NCBI RefSeq assembly: GCF_001557535.2
Contig: NZ_CP014306.1
Span: forward strand, 434,001 to 498,000
Length of the DNA: 64,000 nt
DNA from: Burkholderia sp. PAMC 26561
GTDB taxonomy: Bacteria; Pseudomonadota; Gammaproteobacteria; Burkholderiales; Burkholderiaceae
Direction of reading: 5' to 3'
Below the pieces are notes generated by a model that saw only the letters and a list, made by a program, of their open reading frames with translations, searched no databases and was not told the DNA's origin. Positions 29,317 to 38,246 of this stretch are shown here, in pieces; position 1 is the stretch's first letter; every line of letters begins with the position of its first letter. The position numbers were made by a program, and so were the translations under genes.

Positions 29317-29793
29317 ATGCTGAAGCCCATCCTCCTCGTCGAAGACAACTCCTATGATTTAGAGTTGACTCTGCTCGCACTCGAGAAGAGTGATCTTGCC
29401 AATGATGTCATTTCTGTACGCGATGGAGAGGAGGCTTTAGCCTACCTTCGCCGGGAAAGTCAATGGAGCACACGTAAAGTCGGAAACCCGGCGGTAGTGC
29501 TGCTTGATTTGAAATTACCGAAAATTGATGGCGTACAGGTCCTTGAAGCCATGCGCGCGGACGAGAAACTCAGAGAAGTCCGCGTCGTAGTGCTGACCTC
29601 ATCTAAAGAAGAGCGCGACCTTGTGCGCAGTTACGACGCGGGAGCCAGCGCATTTGTCGTGAAGCCCATCGACTTCAGCGAATTCATAAAAGCGGTGGCT
29701 GATTTAGGTGTTTTCTGGGCGGTGTTGAACGAGCCGCCACCGGGCTCGGCAAAGGTAGCGCGTGAGCGAATCAATGCCGGTGGGCGCGTTTAG
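29317..29793 (+). CDS. Single-domain response regulator (Rcp1-type receiver)
   Basis: A 158-residue receiver without output domain. The start is the ATG at 29317 (MLKPILLVEDNSYDLELTLL), where the receiver fold begins. The acidic pocket is VEDN, the phospho-acceptor Asp is in VVLLDLKLPKIDG, the Thr/Ser switch in VVVLTSS and the Lys in FVVKPIDF. The extended alpha4/beta region and F-S-E-F-I end are typical of phytochrome-associated Rcp receivers, which pair with HWE/HisKA_2 kinases. The split kinase gene convergent with it (29962 onward) is of that kinase class, so the two may have been partners. Confidence 0.9.
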   Translation: MLKPILLVEDNSYDLELTLLALEKSDLANDVISVRDGEEALAYLRRESQWSTRKVGNPAVVLLDLKLPKIDGVQVLEAMRADEKLREVRVVVLTSSKEERDLVRSYDAGASAFVVKPIDFSEFIKAVADLGVFWAVLNEPPPGSAKVARERINAGGRV

Positions 29794-29961
29794 GCTCACG
29801 TGTGCTCACGCCCTCGCACATTGACGTCTTGATGTTCTTAACTGGATGCCGTCCGAATTGAAAAGAGCGCCACAATTGTGCATCCAACCAATCTATCTAT
29901 ACGAAACACGGTCGTTGGATGTCGACACGAATACGAGGTTATTCTCCGAAAGGTACAAATC

Positions 29962-31341
29962 CTACGCATTGCGAAACTCAACGATGATGCGGCTATGCGG
30001 AACTGAGCGATCGACCTGCACGCTATTATTGCCCATCCCCGCATAGGCCGTCACAAGCCGCATGCCAAGACCCGTTCCCTGCGCTTTCGGAAATGATTCC
30101 GGGAATCCCAAACCCTCGTCTTCGACTGTTAGGCGAGACATCGCGCCTGGGGTTTCAAGGACCACTCTGACTTGACCTCGGCCGTATTTTAGCGCGTTGG
30201 TCACGAGCTCGGCCGTGACAAAGCCAAGCGCAGAAAGTCGCGCAGCTGACAAGACTGTTGGCGCTGCTTCTAAGATGATGGACCGCTCAGTGGATAGATG
30301 GGCAAGGTCCTTTATCAGATCCGAGAGATAGACACTCGCGTCCGCTGTTTGCGCACCATCGTCCTGGTAGAGCCTTTCGTGCACCGAGGCAATGGTCATT
30401 ACCCGGGCTGCCGCTGTCTCCAAGTGTGCGGCTACAGTCTTGTCCCCAGATAGACCTCCTTGTAACGCAAGCAAAGTTTGTACAAGCTGCAGACTATTGC
30501 GGACACGATGATGTATTTCCTTTACCTTGAGCGCGGATTCGTCGATTCGAAGTTCTTGTTTTTCAATTAGCTCAATAAGCCGCTCTTCTTCCAAATGCCG
30601 GCCCGTGATGTCTCGGGCCGCGAAAAGGATGCGCCTCACCTCGCCAGTATTGTCCGCAATGGGGGCGACCGAGACGTCCCACCACCGAGCGTTGCCGCGA
30701 TAGGTCGCGTTGAACGCTTCGAAACGTGTCGATTCTCCGCGGGCGGCAGCATGCAACGCGCCAGAGATCGCTCGCGCTTCAGTGTCTGGCCACAATCTGC
30801 TGTGAGCGCTCCCGCCGACCTGAGAGAAATCATCGAGCTCAAATTGCGCCAAGCCACTGTCATTCATATATTCGATTAGGCCATCGACGGTCAGCACTAG
30901 AACGCAGTCAGTGCTCGCGTCCAGTACCGCGGTCGAAAAAAGCTCCTGGGGTCCTTCCTGCTCCTCCGCAGCAAGTCGCTCACGGGTTATCGAGACCACA
31001 TTCGCAACCGCCTCGAGGAAGACGATATCCGTCTCAATAAAATCTTCGCCGTCGGCACTGTCCGCTTCCAACACCCCGTAAGAAACGGGGATGCCGCGAA
31101 TCGGCACGTTTATGGCACGCTTGACGCCGTATTTTGCCAAGAGAGCTGGTGTACGGAATCGATGCTCCTCGCCCAAGTGGTTGGAGAGGACAGGGAGCCC
31201 GCTTCGGTATGCGTGGCCCGCAGGGCTCGCGTCGTCCGCTGCGAGCTCTACCGTTCCAATGTCTGATGTGTCCCAGCCCACTCCTGCTTCAAGCAGGAGT
31301 GAATCGCTTTCAGGCAAATATTTCAACAATTTAACGAATCG
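29962..31341 (-). pseudogene. GAF-PAS-HisKA_2 sensor kinase, 3' portion of a gene split by IS21
   Basis: This fragment holds most of the kinase: the GAF domain from VKLLKYLPESDSLLLEAGVG, a PAS domain (AVLDASTDCVLVLTVDGLIE to FAARDITGR), a HisKA_2 dimerisation domain with IHHRVRNSLQLVQTLLALQ, and HATPase (TAELVTNALKYG, DEGLGFP, GLGMRLV). Its first 61 codons are at 41387-41569 beyond the mobile nest. Joining the pieces with one copy of the 6-bp duplication gives an uninterrupted 518-residue frame reading SSRFVKLLKYL across the join. A TTG at 31327 could start a shorter protein lacking the beginning of the GAF domain. Confidence 0.9.
31336..31341. repeat. IS21 target-site duplication, left copy (GAATCG)
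   Basis: GAATCG lies immediately before the left end of the IS21 element (TGCGGATTTCGG) and recurs at 41387-41392 immediately after its right end. Six bases is within the range for IS21 family elements. The copies encode Arg-Phe of the split kinase on the minus strand. Confidence 0.85.
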
Positions 31342-31440
31342 TGCGGATTTCGGCGATGGTGATCAGCCGTTTCGGCGAACGTGATCAGTATGGAAGTTGG
31401 TGTTGCGCGGTCAGAGAATTATAACGAAGGTGATCACGAT
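31342..31440. repeat. IS21 left-end TGATCA-type repeats
   Basis: The left terminus has repeated modules combining a CGG-rich half (TTTCGGCGA) with TGATCA: around 31360, 31382 and 31422. IS21 elements carry multiple terminal repeats bound by the IstA transposase; these match the array at the right end. Confidence 0.7.
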
Positions 31441-32189
31441 GGGGATGAGTCGGATTGCTTTGCGTTGGTCTTTCGCATCGAGTCACCTTTTATTGGAAGC
31501 CTATGCGCTTGATGCACGAGCCGGTCGAGGATGGCGTCGGCGAGCGTGGGGTCTTGCAACCACGCATGCCAATGTTCAAGGGGCAACTGCGAGGTGATGA
31601 TCGTCGAGCGTGAGCCCACGCGATCGTCGATCACTTCGAGCAGGTCGTTTCGCGCGCCCTGATCGAGTTCCTGCAGTCCCCAGTCGTCCAGCAATAGCAC
31701 GTCAATCTTGGCTAGCTGAGCGAGGCGGCGTGTGAAGCTGCCGTCGCCATGGGCGATGCGTAATTCTTCGAACAGTCGCGCGGCGCGCACGTATAACGCG
31801 GAGAACCCTTGGCGGCACGCCTGCTGCGCAAAGGCGCACGCGATCCAGGTTTTACCGGCGCCGGTCGGTCCACTCAGGATGATGTTCTGGGCGTTGCGGA
31901 TCCAGTCGCAACTAGCGAGCGTGGCAACGACTCGCTGGTCTAAGCCGCGGCTTTGCCGGATGTCGATGTCCTCGATACAGGCTTGTGGGTTCTTCAGCCT
32001 GGCGGCCTTCATCAGGCGTTCAAGACGGCGCGTGTCGCGCCAAGCCAGTTCGCGTTCGACGACCATGCCGAACCGGTCCTCGAACGACAAACTGGTGCTA
32101 GCGGTTAGTGCGGCTTGTTCCTCGAAGGCGCGGGCCATGCCGTCGAGTTTCAGGTTCCGAAGTTGCGAGATGGTTTGCTGCATCAACAT
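31434..32189 (-). CDS. istB: IS21 helper ATPase IstB
   Basis: A 251-residue AAA+ protein acting with IstA in target selection. Walker A is [11 protein letters not shown] (near residue 109) and Walker B is [10 protein letters not shown] (near 170); the sensor region follows in [13 protein letters not shown]. Length and order (istA then istB on the same strand) are typical. It appears intact, but its partner istA is broken, so activity would need IstA from elsewhere. Confidence 0.95.
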   Translation of the reverse strand: MLMQQTISQLRNLKLDGMARAFEEQAALTASTSLSFEDRFGMVVERELAWRDTRRLERLMKAARLKNPQACIEDIDIRQSRGLDQRVVATLASCDWIRNAQNIILSGPTGAGKTWIACAFAQQACRQGFSALYVRAARLFEELRIAHGDGSFTRRLAQLAKIDVLLLDDWGLQELDQGARNDLLEVIDDRVGSRSTIITSQLPLEHWHAWLQDPTLADAILDRLVHQAHRLPIKGDSMRKTNAKQSDSSPS

Positions 32190-32204
32190 GGTGACCTCCT
32201 TCGG

Positions 32205-33228
32205 TCAGTGGTAATAGTCAGGCCCGCGCACGTTCTCGTGTTCGGGAGATTGCCATTCAGTGAGTTCGATCGGCGTAGATGCCTGTCGGTCCAATCCGGA
32301 CTTGAGGATCGATAGGACAGAACGACGCGTGGGCGAGCCGACCACGAGGGCGCGCTGACAGGCCGCTTCAAGGCGCTCGCGCCCGTATTTGCGGGCCAGC
32401 GCTAGCAGTCCCAGACAAGCCCGGTAGCCCATTTCGGGATGCGGGCGGTTGGTCAGCAGGTGCCGGACGATTGCCTCGGCGCCGGGGCCAATGGATGCGC
32501 CCCAGTTCAGCAGGCGCACGGGAGTCCACTCCAGGTGAGCGCGGTGAGCGACGGGCATGTGCTCGGGCAACGTCGTGTGTTTGTTGCGCAGATGGCTGCG
32601 GGCGTGAGCCGCTACCCGTCTGCCACCGTGAAGGATCTCGACGCCGAAACGGGTGAGGCGTGCGTAAACTGGCTGGCGCACGAGGCTGTGCGGGGCGCTG
32701 TAGTAGTGGTGATCGACCTCAACATGGTAGTCAATGTTGACGACGCATCGCACGAAGGTCGCGATCTCGTAGCGCTGGGCGGGTAACGGCCGCAACGCCG
32801 GCTGGTCGAGCCGCTCGAACCATTCGCGGCGATTACCCTGAAGCTTCTTGAACGGGCGTTGGTTGAGATCAGCGATGAGACCAGCGATCGCGCGGTTCAA
32901 CTCGGTCAAGGTGAAGAAGCGGTGGTTGCGCAGACGAGCAAGGACCCATCTCTGGACCACTTGAACTGCTACCTCGGCCTTCGCTTTATCACGCGGCTTT
33001 CTTGGCCGTGCTGGGAGCATCGCTGTCGCGTAGTGGTTCACGAATTCCTGCGCCGTGCGGCCAAGGCCCGGTTCGTATCGGTCAGGTCGCGCAATCAGTG
33101 CGCGCGGATTATCTGGGACCAGCAGACTCGGAGCGCCGCCGTAGAATTCCATGGCGCCGATAAGCCCGCCGATCCAATCGTGCGTGCCCTCCGAACGCGT
33201 CGCACAGGCATACGTATAGTTCGATGCG
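32205..33228 (-). pseudogene. istA: IS21 transposase istA, 3' portion
   Basis: This is the catalytic and C-terminal part of IstA. From the break it reads [18 protein letters not shown], then the second catalytic Asp in [12 protein letters not shown] and the catalytic Glu in [14 protein letters not shown], and the Mu-like C-terminal domain to the stop 15 bases before istB. The 5' part is at 40592-41123. One copy of ATGCG, present at both breakpoints, joins them in frame, giving [13 protein letters not shown]. Confidence 0.92.
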
Positions 33229-33425
33229 TTATGCAGTGTTCTTCATAAGGCGTCTTGTACTAAACCGCTGACGCGGTAGTGGGAGGTAGGCGCAGGTCAG
33301 TGGCTGACGTTTCATGAAGAGGGTTGTCTGGCGCTGAACCCCGGCGAGGTGGTGAATGGTATCGCCGGGAGCAGTATGTGAACGCCCGGTTGGGCATTCC
33401 ACCCACTGCTTCCAGGAGGCTCGCC

Positions 33426-34304
33426 ATGACGCCACTGCGCCAACGCATGCTGCATGACATGCAGATCCGCAACCTTGCAGAGAATACCCAGAAGTCCTAT
33501 CTGATTCAGGTAGCCAGTTTCGCCCGCCACTTTCGCCGTTCGCCCGAACTGCTGGGTCCCGAGGAGATTCGGGCCTGGCTCATCTACCTCCGCGAAGAAC
33601 GCAAGCTGGCACCCGCCAGTCTCGGCGCAACGATCGGCGCACTCCGGTTTCTCTACCGTGTGACGCTCAAGCGACCCTGGAGCGACGAGGACTTTCCGTT
33701 ACCGAAGAAGCCGTTCCGACTGCCAGTCGTCCTCAGCCTGGAGGAGATCACCACCTTCTTCGAGTCGGTCGCCAGTCTCAAGCACCGCACCATCCTGATG
33801 ACCGCGTACGCCGCCGGACTGCGTGTCTCCGAAGTCGTGCATCTGAAGGTCACTGATATCGACAGCAAGCGCATGGTAATCCGTGTGAACCAGGGGAAGA
33901 ACCGTAAGGATCGCTATGTAATGCTCTCGCCCAGGCTGCTCGAGATCCTGAGACTGTACTGGCAGGACGCCCATCCGAAGGAATGGCTCTTTCCAGGCAG
34001 CATTCCGGGGCGGCCCATCACCCGCCATGCCGTGGGCGACGCATGCGAGCTTGCACGCAAGCGCAGCGGCATCACCAAACCCGTGACACCCCATTCTTTG
34101 CGACACGCGTTCGCCACGCATCTGCTGGAAGCCGGTACTGACGTGCGCCGGATCCAGCTGCTGATGGGCCACAGGTCCCTATCGACAACGTCCCGGTACT
34201 TGAAGGTCGCCACCAGCACCGTGTGCGCCACCACCAGTCCCTTCGACCTGCTGCCGAACCCTGCACCCATTCCATCCCCGCCACCTGCGCCCCAGTACTT
34301 CTGA
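33426..34304 (+). CDS. Tyrosine recombinase associated with IS91-like transposase
   Basis: A 292-residue XerD-like integrase starting at ATG 33426 with AGGAGG upstream; the frame continues upstream to 33324 without need. It has an N-terminal core-binding SAM-like domain (NTQKSYLIQVASFARHF), then the catalytic domain with Arg in AYAAGLRVSEVVHL, H-x-x-R in PHSLRHAFATHLLEAG, LLMGHRSLSTTSRYLKV and the nucleophile Tyr in that last motif. Separated from the next gene by 8 bases. It probably assists transposition or resolution of the IS91-like unit. Confidence 0.88.
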   Translation: MTPLRQRMLHDMQIRNLAENTQKSYLIQVASFARHFRRSPELLGPEEIRAWLIYLREERKLAPASLGATIGALRFLYRVTLKRPWSDEDFPLPKKPFRLPVVLSLEEITTFFESVASLKHRTILMTAYAAGLRVSEVVHLKVTDIDSKRMVIRVNQGKNRKDRYVMLSPRLLEILRLYWQDAHPKEWLFPGSIPGRPITRHAVGDACELARKRSGITKPVTPHSLRHAFATHLLEAGTDVRRIQLLMGHRSLSTTSRYLKVATSTVCATTSPFDLLPNPAPIPSPPPAPQYF

Positions 34305-34312
34305 GCGCAGTC

Positions 34313-35518
34313 ATGCGACCGGCGCTCGAAGTGGCGGACATTTTCCGCCAGTGTGGGCCCAGTTTCCGGCTATCCCATGCCGGGGGGCTCAGTCGTGTGC
34401 AGCGACGCGTTATGAGTGCCATCGAGCTGTGTCGTACCGCAGCGCTTGGTGCCCATCTCGAGCAGTGCGATGCATGCGGCTATCAGCGCATCAGTTACGA
34501 CTCGTGTCGTAACCGGCACTGTCCGAAGTGCCAGTCACTCGCCCGCGCGCAATGGCTCGAACGCCGGCATGCGGAGCTCCTCCCCTCGACCGAGTATTTC
34601 CATGTCGTCTTCACGCTTCCCGAATCCATCGCCGCTCTCGCGTTCCAGAACAAGAGGACGCTCTACGATCTGCTGTTTCGCGCCAGCGCCGAAACGTTGC
34701 GCACGATCGCCGCCGATCCGAAGCACCTGGGCGCCGAGATCGGCTTCCTCACGATCCTGCATACGTGGGGACAGAATCTGCAGCATCACCCTCATGTGCA
34801 TTGCGTTGTGCCGGGCGGCGGCATCTCCCCGGACGGCAAGCGCTGGATCGCCTGCCGTCCCGGCTTCTTCCTGTCCGTGCGGGTCCTGTCACGGCTCTTT
34901 CGACGCCTGTTTCTCGAACAGCTGCGCCGCGCTTACGACGCCGGCGGGCTGCGCCTGCACGGTCAGTTCGAGTCCCTGAGTGATCCCGTCGAATTCGCAG
35001 CCTGGCTTGCACCCGCGGCACGGGCGGAGTGGGTCGTCTACGCCAAGCCACCCTTTGGCGGTGCCGAACACGTGCTCGATTACCTGGGCCGCTACACCCA
35101 CCGCGTCGCCATCTCCAACAACCGGCTGCTCGCCTTTGACGGGCACACCGTGCAGTTCCGCTGGAAGGACTATCGGCACGAGTCCAGACAAAGAACCATG
35201 ACGCTCACCGCCGACGAGTTCATCCGTCGCTTCCTGCTGCATGTGCTACCTGACGGCTTCAAGCGCATTCGCAGCTACGGGTGGCTCGCCAACTGCCACC
35301 GTGCCCACAAGCTCGCCACCTGCAGGCGGCTGCTCGGTGTCGAGGCTCCCGCCGCTGCCGCAGTCGAGCCCGGGCAAGACTACCGTGACCGCTACCAGCG
35401 ACTCACCGGCAAGTCACTGCGCGACTGCCCCGTATGTGGCAAGGGACACATGCTCCGCATCGAAGACATGCCCGGCAGCCTTCCACGAGCCCCACCAGGT
35501 CCCACCCATGCGCGCTAG
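34313..35518 (+). CDS. IS91-family Y2 HUH transposase
   Basis: A 401-residue rolling-circle transposase. It begins at ATG 34313 (MRPALEVADIFRQCG) just after the recombinase stop. The N-terminal zinc finger is C-x2-C...C-x2-C (EQCDACGY, NRHCPKCQS). The HUH motif is HHPHVHCVVPGGG and the paired catalytic tyrosines are in DYLGRYTHR. The C-terminus has a second zinc-ribbon-like pair (CPVCGKGHM). All key residues are present, so the enzyme looks intact. Confidence 0.92.
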   Translation: MRPALEVADIFRQCGPSFRLSHAGGLSRVQRRVMSAIELCRTAALGAHLEQCDACGYQRISYDSCRNRHCPKCQSLARAQWLERRHAELLPSTEYFHVVFTLPESIAALAFQNKRTLYDLLFRASAETLRTIAADPKHLGAEIGFLTILHTWGQNLQHHPHVHCVVPGGGISPDGKRWIACRPGFFLSVRVLSRLFRRLFLEQLRRAYDAGGLRLHGQFESLSDPVEFAAWLAPAARAEWVVYAKPPFGGAEHVLDYLGRYTHRVAISNNRLLAFDGHTVQFRWKDYRHESRQRTMTLTADEFIRRFLLHVLPDGFKRIRSYGWLANCHRAHKLATCRRLLGVEAPAAAAVEPGQDYRDRYQRLTGKSLRDCPVCGKGHMLRIEDMPGSLPRAPPGPTHAR

Positions 35519-35789
35519 TCGCCATCGCACCTGTTTCCGTACACGTTGGCCTTTCCTGACGAGGCCAACGCGGCTGCACTCGTGCCCTCGATCTGCTGGC
35601 GCACCAGCGTACTCCGAAATGGCGGGTGATTTGCCGGTTCACGCGCACATTCGCGCTTCCTTTACACGTGATGTTTCCCACTCTCGCCGGAAGTCCGTGT
35701 GTGATCACCCCTCCAAGACTTCACAAATTACCGCGGCGGTCATTCAATGCCCATAGCGGCCACCGCCTGTGGAGCGGTTTAGCACAAAC

Positions 35790-35868
35790 ATTTTTTTGAT
35801 TACCGGTCGCGGATCAGGTCCGACGACATGGCGATGCGCTGCTTGCCGCGACCGCCAACCAAAAAAAT
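35790..35868. repeat. 23-bp imperfect inverted repeat with 33-base spacer
   Basis: Left arm 35790-35812 (ATTTTTTTG...GGTCGCGG) and right arm 35846-35868 (CCGCGACC...CAAAAAAAT) pair at 20 of 23 positions. It lies between the IS91-like unit and the RIT left end and belongs to no gene. It could be a two-ended remnant of another element, a transcription stop, or a recombination site. Confidence 0.7.
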
Positions 35869-35874
35869 CTCTGC

Positions 35875-35903
35875 CTAATGCGAATAGCGGTTTTATGTAG
35901 ATT
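35875..35903 (+). repeat. RIT left inverted repeat
   Basis: CTAATGCGAATAGCGGTTTT begins this 29-base repeat; the partner at 40563-40591 reads the same on the other strand except for two positions. Confidence 0.88.
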
Positions 35904-35970
35904 CAACCTCGACAAGTGCTTTGCCGCGCTCGCATGGGACCGCGGCCTGTCCTCCATATGGTTCACATAA

Positions 35971-36501
35971 TCACAGCGTCTTCAAGAATCGCAGAAGCGT
36001 CTCGGGCGGCTGGTATCGCGCTCGCTTCACTGCTGGCGGATTCAACCGAGCGAGGGCGCGCTCCTTCATCTTGAGGTCCGCCTCGACGTACATGTGCGTC
36101 GTCGTCGGGCTCTCGTGACCAAGCCATAACGCAATCTCCGTAGGCCATACACCGGACTGAAGCATCGCCATTGCAGTCGAATGCCTGATGCGGTGCGGTG
36201 ATACCTTGACATCGGCGAGTTCGGGATGTTGATCCGACGCGGCTTTGGTCGCCAGCTTCAATCGCTGAGAGACGGTGGCCCGGTTCATTTCGTTTCCCTG
36301 ACGGGTTGGCAGCAGCGGCGATCGCTCGGTTAGTTGTGGGTTACGGCCAAGCCAATCGCGAATATCTCGGGCTGTGCTCCTCCAAAGTGGCAGTGACCGC
36401 TGCTTGCGTCCCTTACCATGCAAATGAATGAAGGAGGTCGGGCCGAGGATGACATCGCTGACCCGGACACCGACGATCTCCGATACGCGAGCGCCGGTGT
36501 T
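35971..36501 (-). pseudogene. RIT tyrosine recombinase C (ritC), 3' portion
   Basis: The catalytic C-terminal part of the third recombinase: TGARVSEIVGVRVSDV with the first catalytic Arg, HGKGRKQRSLPL with the catalytic Lys, SPHRIRHSTAMAML with H-x-x-R, and LGHESPTTTHMYVEAD with the nucleophile Tyr. The first 159 codons are at 37770-38246, separated by IS3. Joining across one GTT copy gives LLYNTGARVSE and a 334-residue protein. Confidence 0.92.
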
Positions 36502-36561
36502 TGAGATAGGCTGAAGAAAGTGGAGATCAATGTTTCGTAGAATGAGCGAAATGGAGATCAA

Positions 36562-36864
36562 ATGAATCGAGGACCGAAAGGCCGCTACACGAAGGAGTTT
36601 CGCGAGCAGGCGGTGAAGCTCGTTCTTGTCGATGGACTGTCGCAGCGAGAAGTTGCGGGCCGATTATCTTTGTCGGTTAAAACGCTTGGCGCGTGGGTCG
36701 TTGCCGAGCGAAAAGGGACGCTAACGAAGGTAGGCGAGACGCAAAAGCCGCAGAGCGAGTTGGAGGCGGAATTGGCGCGGGTCAAGCGCGAGCTGGCGAC
36801 GGTCACGATGGAGCGCGATATTTTAAAAAAAGCGACGGTCTATTTCGCGAAGGAGTCGCGGTGA
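36562..36864 (+). CDS. IS3 OrfA, helix-turn-helix protein
   Basis: A 100-residue protein with an HTH (YTKEFREQAVKLVLVDGLSQ, REVAGRLSLSVKTLGAWV) and a C-terminal leucine zipper-like stretch (LEAELARVKRELATVTMERD). A slippery run TTTTAAAAAAAG with seven A (36825-36831) near the end allows a -1 shift to make the OrfAB transposase. Confidence 0.9.
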   Translation: MNRGPKGRYTKEFREQAVKLVLVDGLSQREVAGRLSLSVKTLGAWVVAERKGTLTKVGETQKPQSELEAELARVKRELATVTMERDILKKATVYFAKESR

Positions 36865-37736
36865 GATGTGACCGGATCGAAACGATGCGACAGGACTACC
36901 CGATTTCCGTGCTGTGCCGTGTGTTTGAGCTAGGGGCCAGCAGTTTCTACGCTTGGCGCCGACGGCTCGACTCGCCACGTGCACAAGAGAACGCGCGCCT
37001 TGAAATCGAGATTGTAGCGGCGCACGAACGAACTCGGCAAACGTATGGGCGCGAGCGATTGCAGGCGGATCTGCTTGATCATGGCGTGTGCGTTGGCCTT
37101 CACCGCATTAGGCGCATTCGCACCAAGCTGGGACTGCGTTGCAAGCAGAAGCGCAAGTTCAGAAACACGACGGATTCGAAGCACGATTTGCCAGTCGCAC
37201 CGAATTTGCTGGAACGCAACTTCGACATGAGCATGCCGAACCAGGCCTGGGTGAGCGATATCACGTACGTGTGGACAGATGAGGGCTGGTTGTATCTAGC
37301 CGGCATCAAGGATCTGTTCAACGGCGAGCTGGTCGGCTACGCCATGAGCGAACGTATGACCCGCACCTTGGTAATGCAGGCGCTATTTGCCGCGGTCGCA
37401 CTTAAACGGCCCGCAGCCGGTTTGATCCTACATTCGGATCGTGGCAGTCAATATTGTTCGCATGACTATCGGGATCTAGCAAAGCAGTTCGGCATGACGA
37501 TGTCCATGAGTCGCAAAGGCGATTGCTACGATAATGCGCCGATGGAAAGCTTCTGGGGGTCGCTCAAAAACGAACTCGTGCATCACCGCCGGTTCACGAC
37601 GCGCGCCGAGGCCCGGCAGGCCATCACCGAATACATCGAGATCTTCTACAACCGGCAACGCAAGCAAGCCCGTCTTGACTATCTGTCGCCTGCTGCCTTC
37701 GTGCAGCGATTTTATAAAACGCGACTCGCGGCTTAA
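36861..37736 (+). CDS. IS3 OrfB, DDE transposase domain
   Basis: A 291-residue integrase-fold protein. The frame is open from 36693, so it can be expressed as an OrfAB fusion by frameshift, or from the GTG at 36861 that overlaps the orfA stop. The catalytic triad is Asp in WVSDITYVWTD, Asp in LILHSDRGSQY and Glu in NAPMESFWGSLKNE. An HTH_21 domain (HERTRQTYGRERLQADL) precedes it. Appears complete. Confidence 0.93.
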   Translation: MRCDRIETMRQDYPISVLCRVFELGASSFYAWRRRLDSPRAQENARLEIEIVAAHERTRQTYGRERLQADLLDHGVCVGLHRIRRIRTKLGLRCKQKRKFRNTTDSKHDLPVAPNLLERNFDMSMPNQAWVSDITYVWTDEGWLYLAGIKDLFNGELVGYAMSERMTRTLVMQALFAAVALKRPAAGLILHSDRGSQYCSHDYRDLAKQFGMTMSMSRKGDCYDNAPMESFWGSLKNELVHHRRFTTRAEARQAITEYIEIFYNRQRKQARLDYLSPAAFVQRFYKTRLAA

Positions 37737-37769
37737 CCCATTGCTCTCCACTATTGACGACCGACCTCA

Positions 37770-38246
37770 GTTATAGAGCAAGGTCAACAGTAGCCGGTCT
37801 CGATGGCCAAGCCAGCTCGCAGTCGAGATGTCCATGATTGCCAGCATCTGCTCCCTTGACAGAAAGCCGATCATTGGCCTGTCGAAGCGTTTCGTTGGAA
37901 CTGCCAGCGCCTGCTCGATGACACGCAGGTTAGCGAGATCGCGCCGAGCGGCGAACCGCAGGAACGACCGAATAGCTGCAAGCCGAATATTTCGGCTGCG
38001 TACCGTGTTGTGCCGATCTCGTTCTAGGTGCTCAAGGAAACTTGCCAGGAACTTTGCGTCAATGTCAGCCAACTGCAATGCCGACGGCGACTTGCCCAAG
38101 GATTGCTCGGCAAAGCGCAACATGAGCAAGAAGCCGTCGCGATAAGACGCGATGGTACGGGGGCTGAGTGCTCGCTGCTGCACCATGTAGTCGGTGAAGA
38201 ATTCCTGCACCAAACCAGCGAAAGTGGGGAAGGTTGAGCTACGCAT
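37770..38246 (-). pseudogene. RIT tyrosine recombinase C (ritC), 5' portion
   Basis: The N-terminal core-binding domain of the third recombinase (VQEFFTDYMVQQRALSPRTI, ASYRDGFLLMLRFAEQ), up to RLLLTLLYN, where IS3 interrupts it. The ATG at 38246 overlaps the end of ritB by 8 bases, preserving translational coupling. Confidence 0.9.

Larger units (their letters stand above)
33260..35782 (+). mobile_element. IS91-like element with accessory tyrosine recombinase
   Basis: This unit contains a tyrosine recombinase gene followed by a Y2 HUH transposase gene, an arrangement seen in some IS91-family members. Candidate ends are a 10-bp inverted repeat, CTAAACCGCT at 33260-33269 and AGCGGTTTAG at 35773-35782. 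IS91 elements do not need true inverted repeats and make no target duplication, so the exact limits are uncertain by tens of bases. It lies between the left breakpoint of istA and the left inverted repeat of the RIT element. Confidence 0.6.
36502..37769 (+). mobile_element. IS3-family insertion sequence in ritC
   Basis: A 1,268-bp element. The terminal inverted repeats begin TGAGATAGGCTG (left) and TGAGGTCGGTCG (right, other strand) and share AGTGGAGA-CAATG a few bases in. A 3-bp duplication GTT flanks it (36499-36501 and 37770-37772), as usual for IS3. Both orfA and orfB look intact, so this is probably the youngest insertion in the nest. Confidence 0.93.

Noticed and set aside
36693..36860. 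IS3 orfB extended at its 5' end as an independent gene
   Set aside because: This overlap with orfA is the frameshift window for the OrfAB fusion, not a separate coding start.
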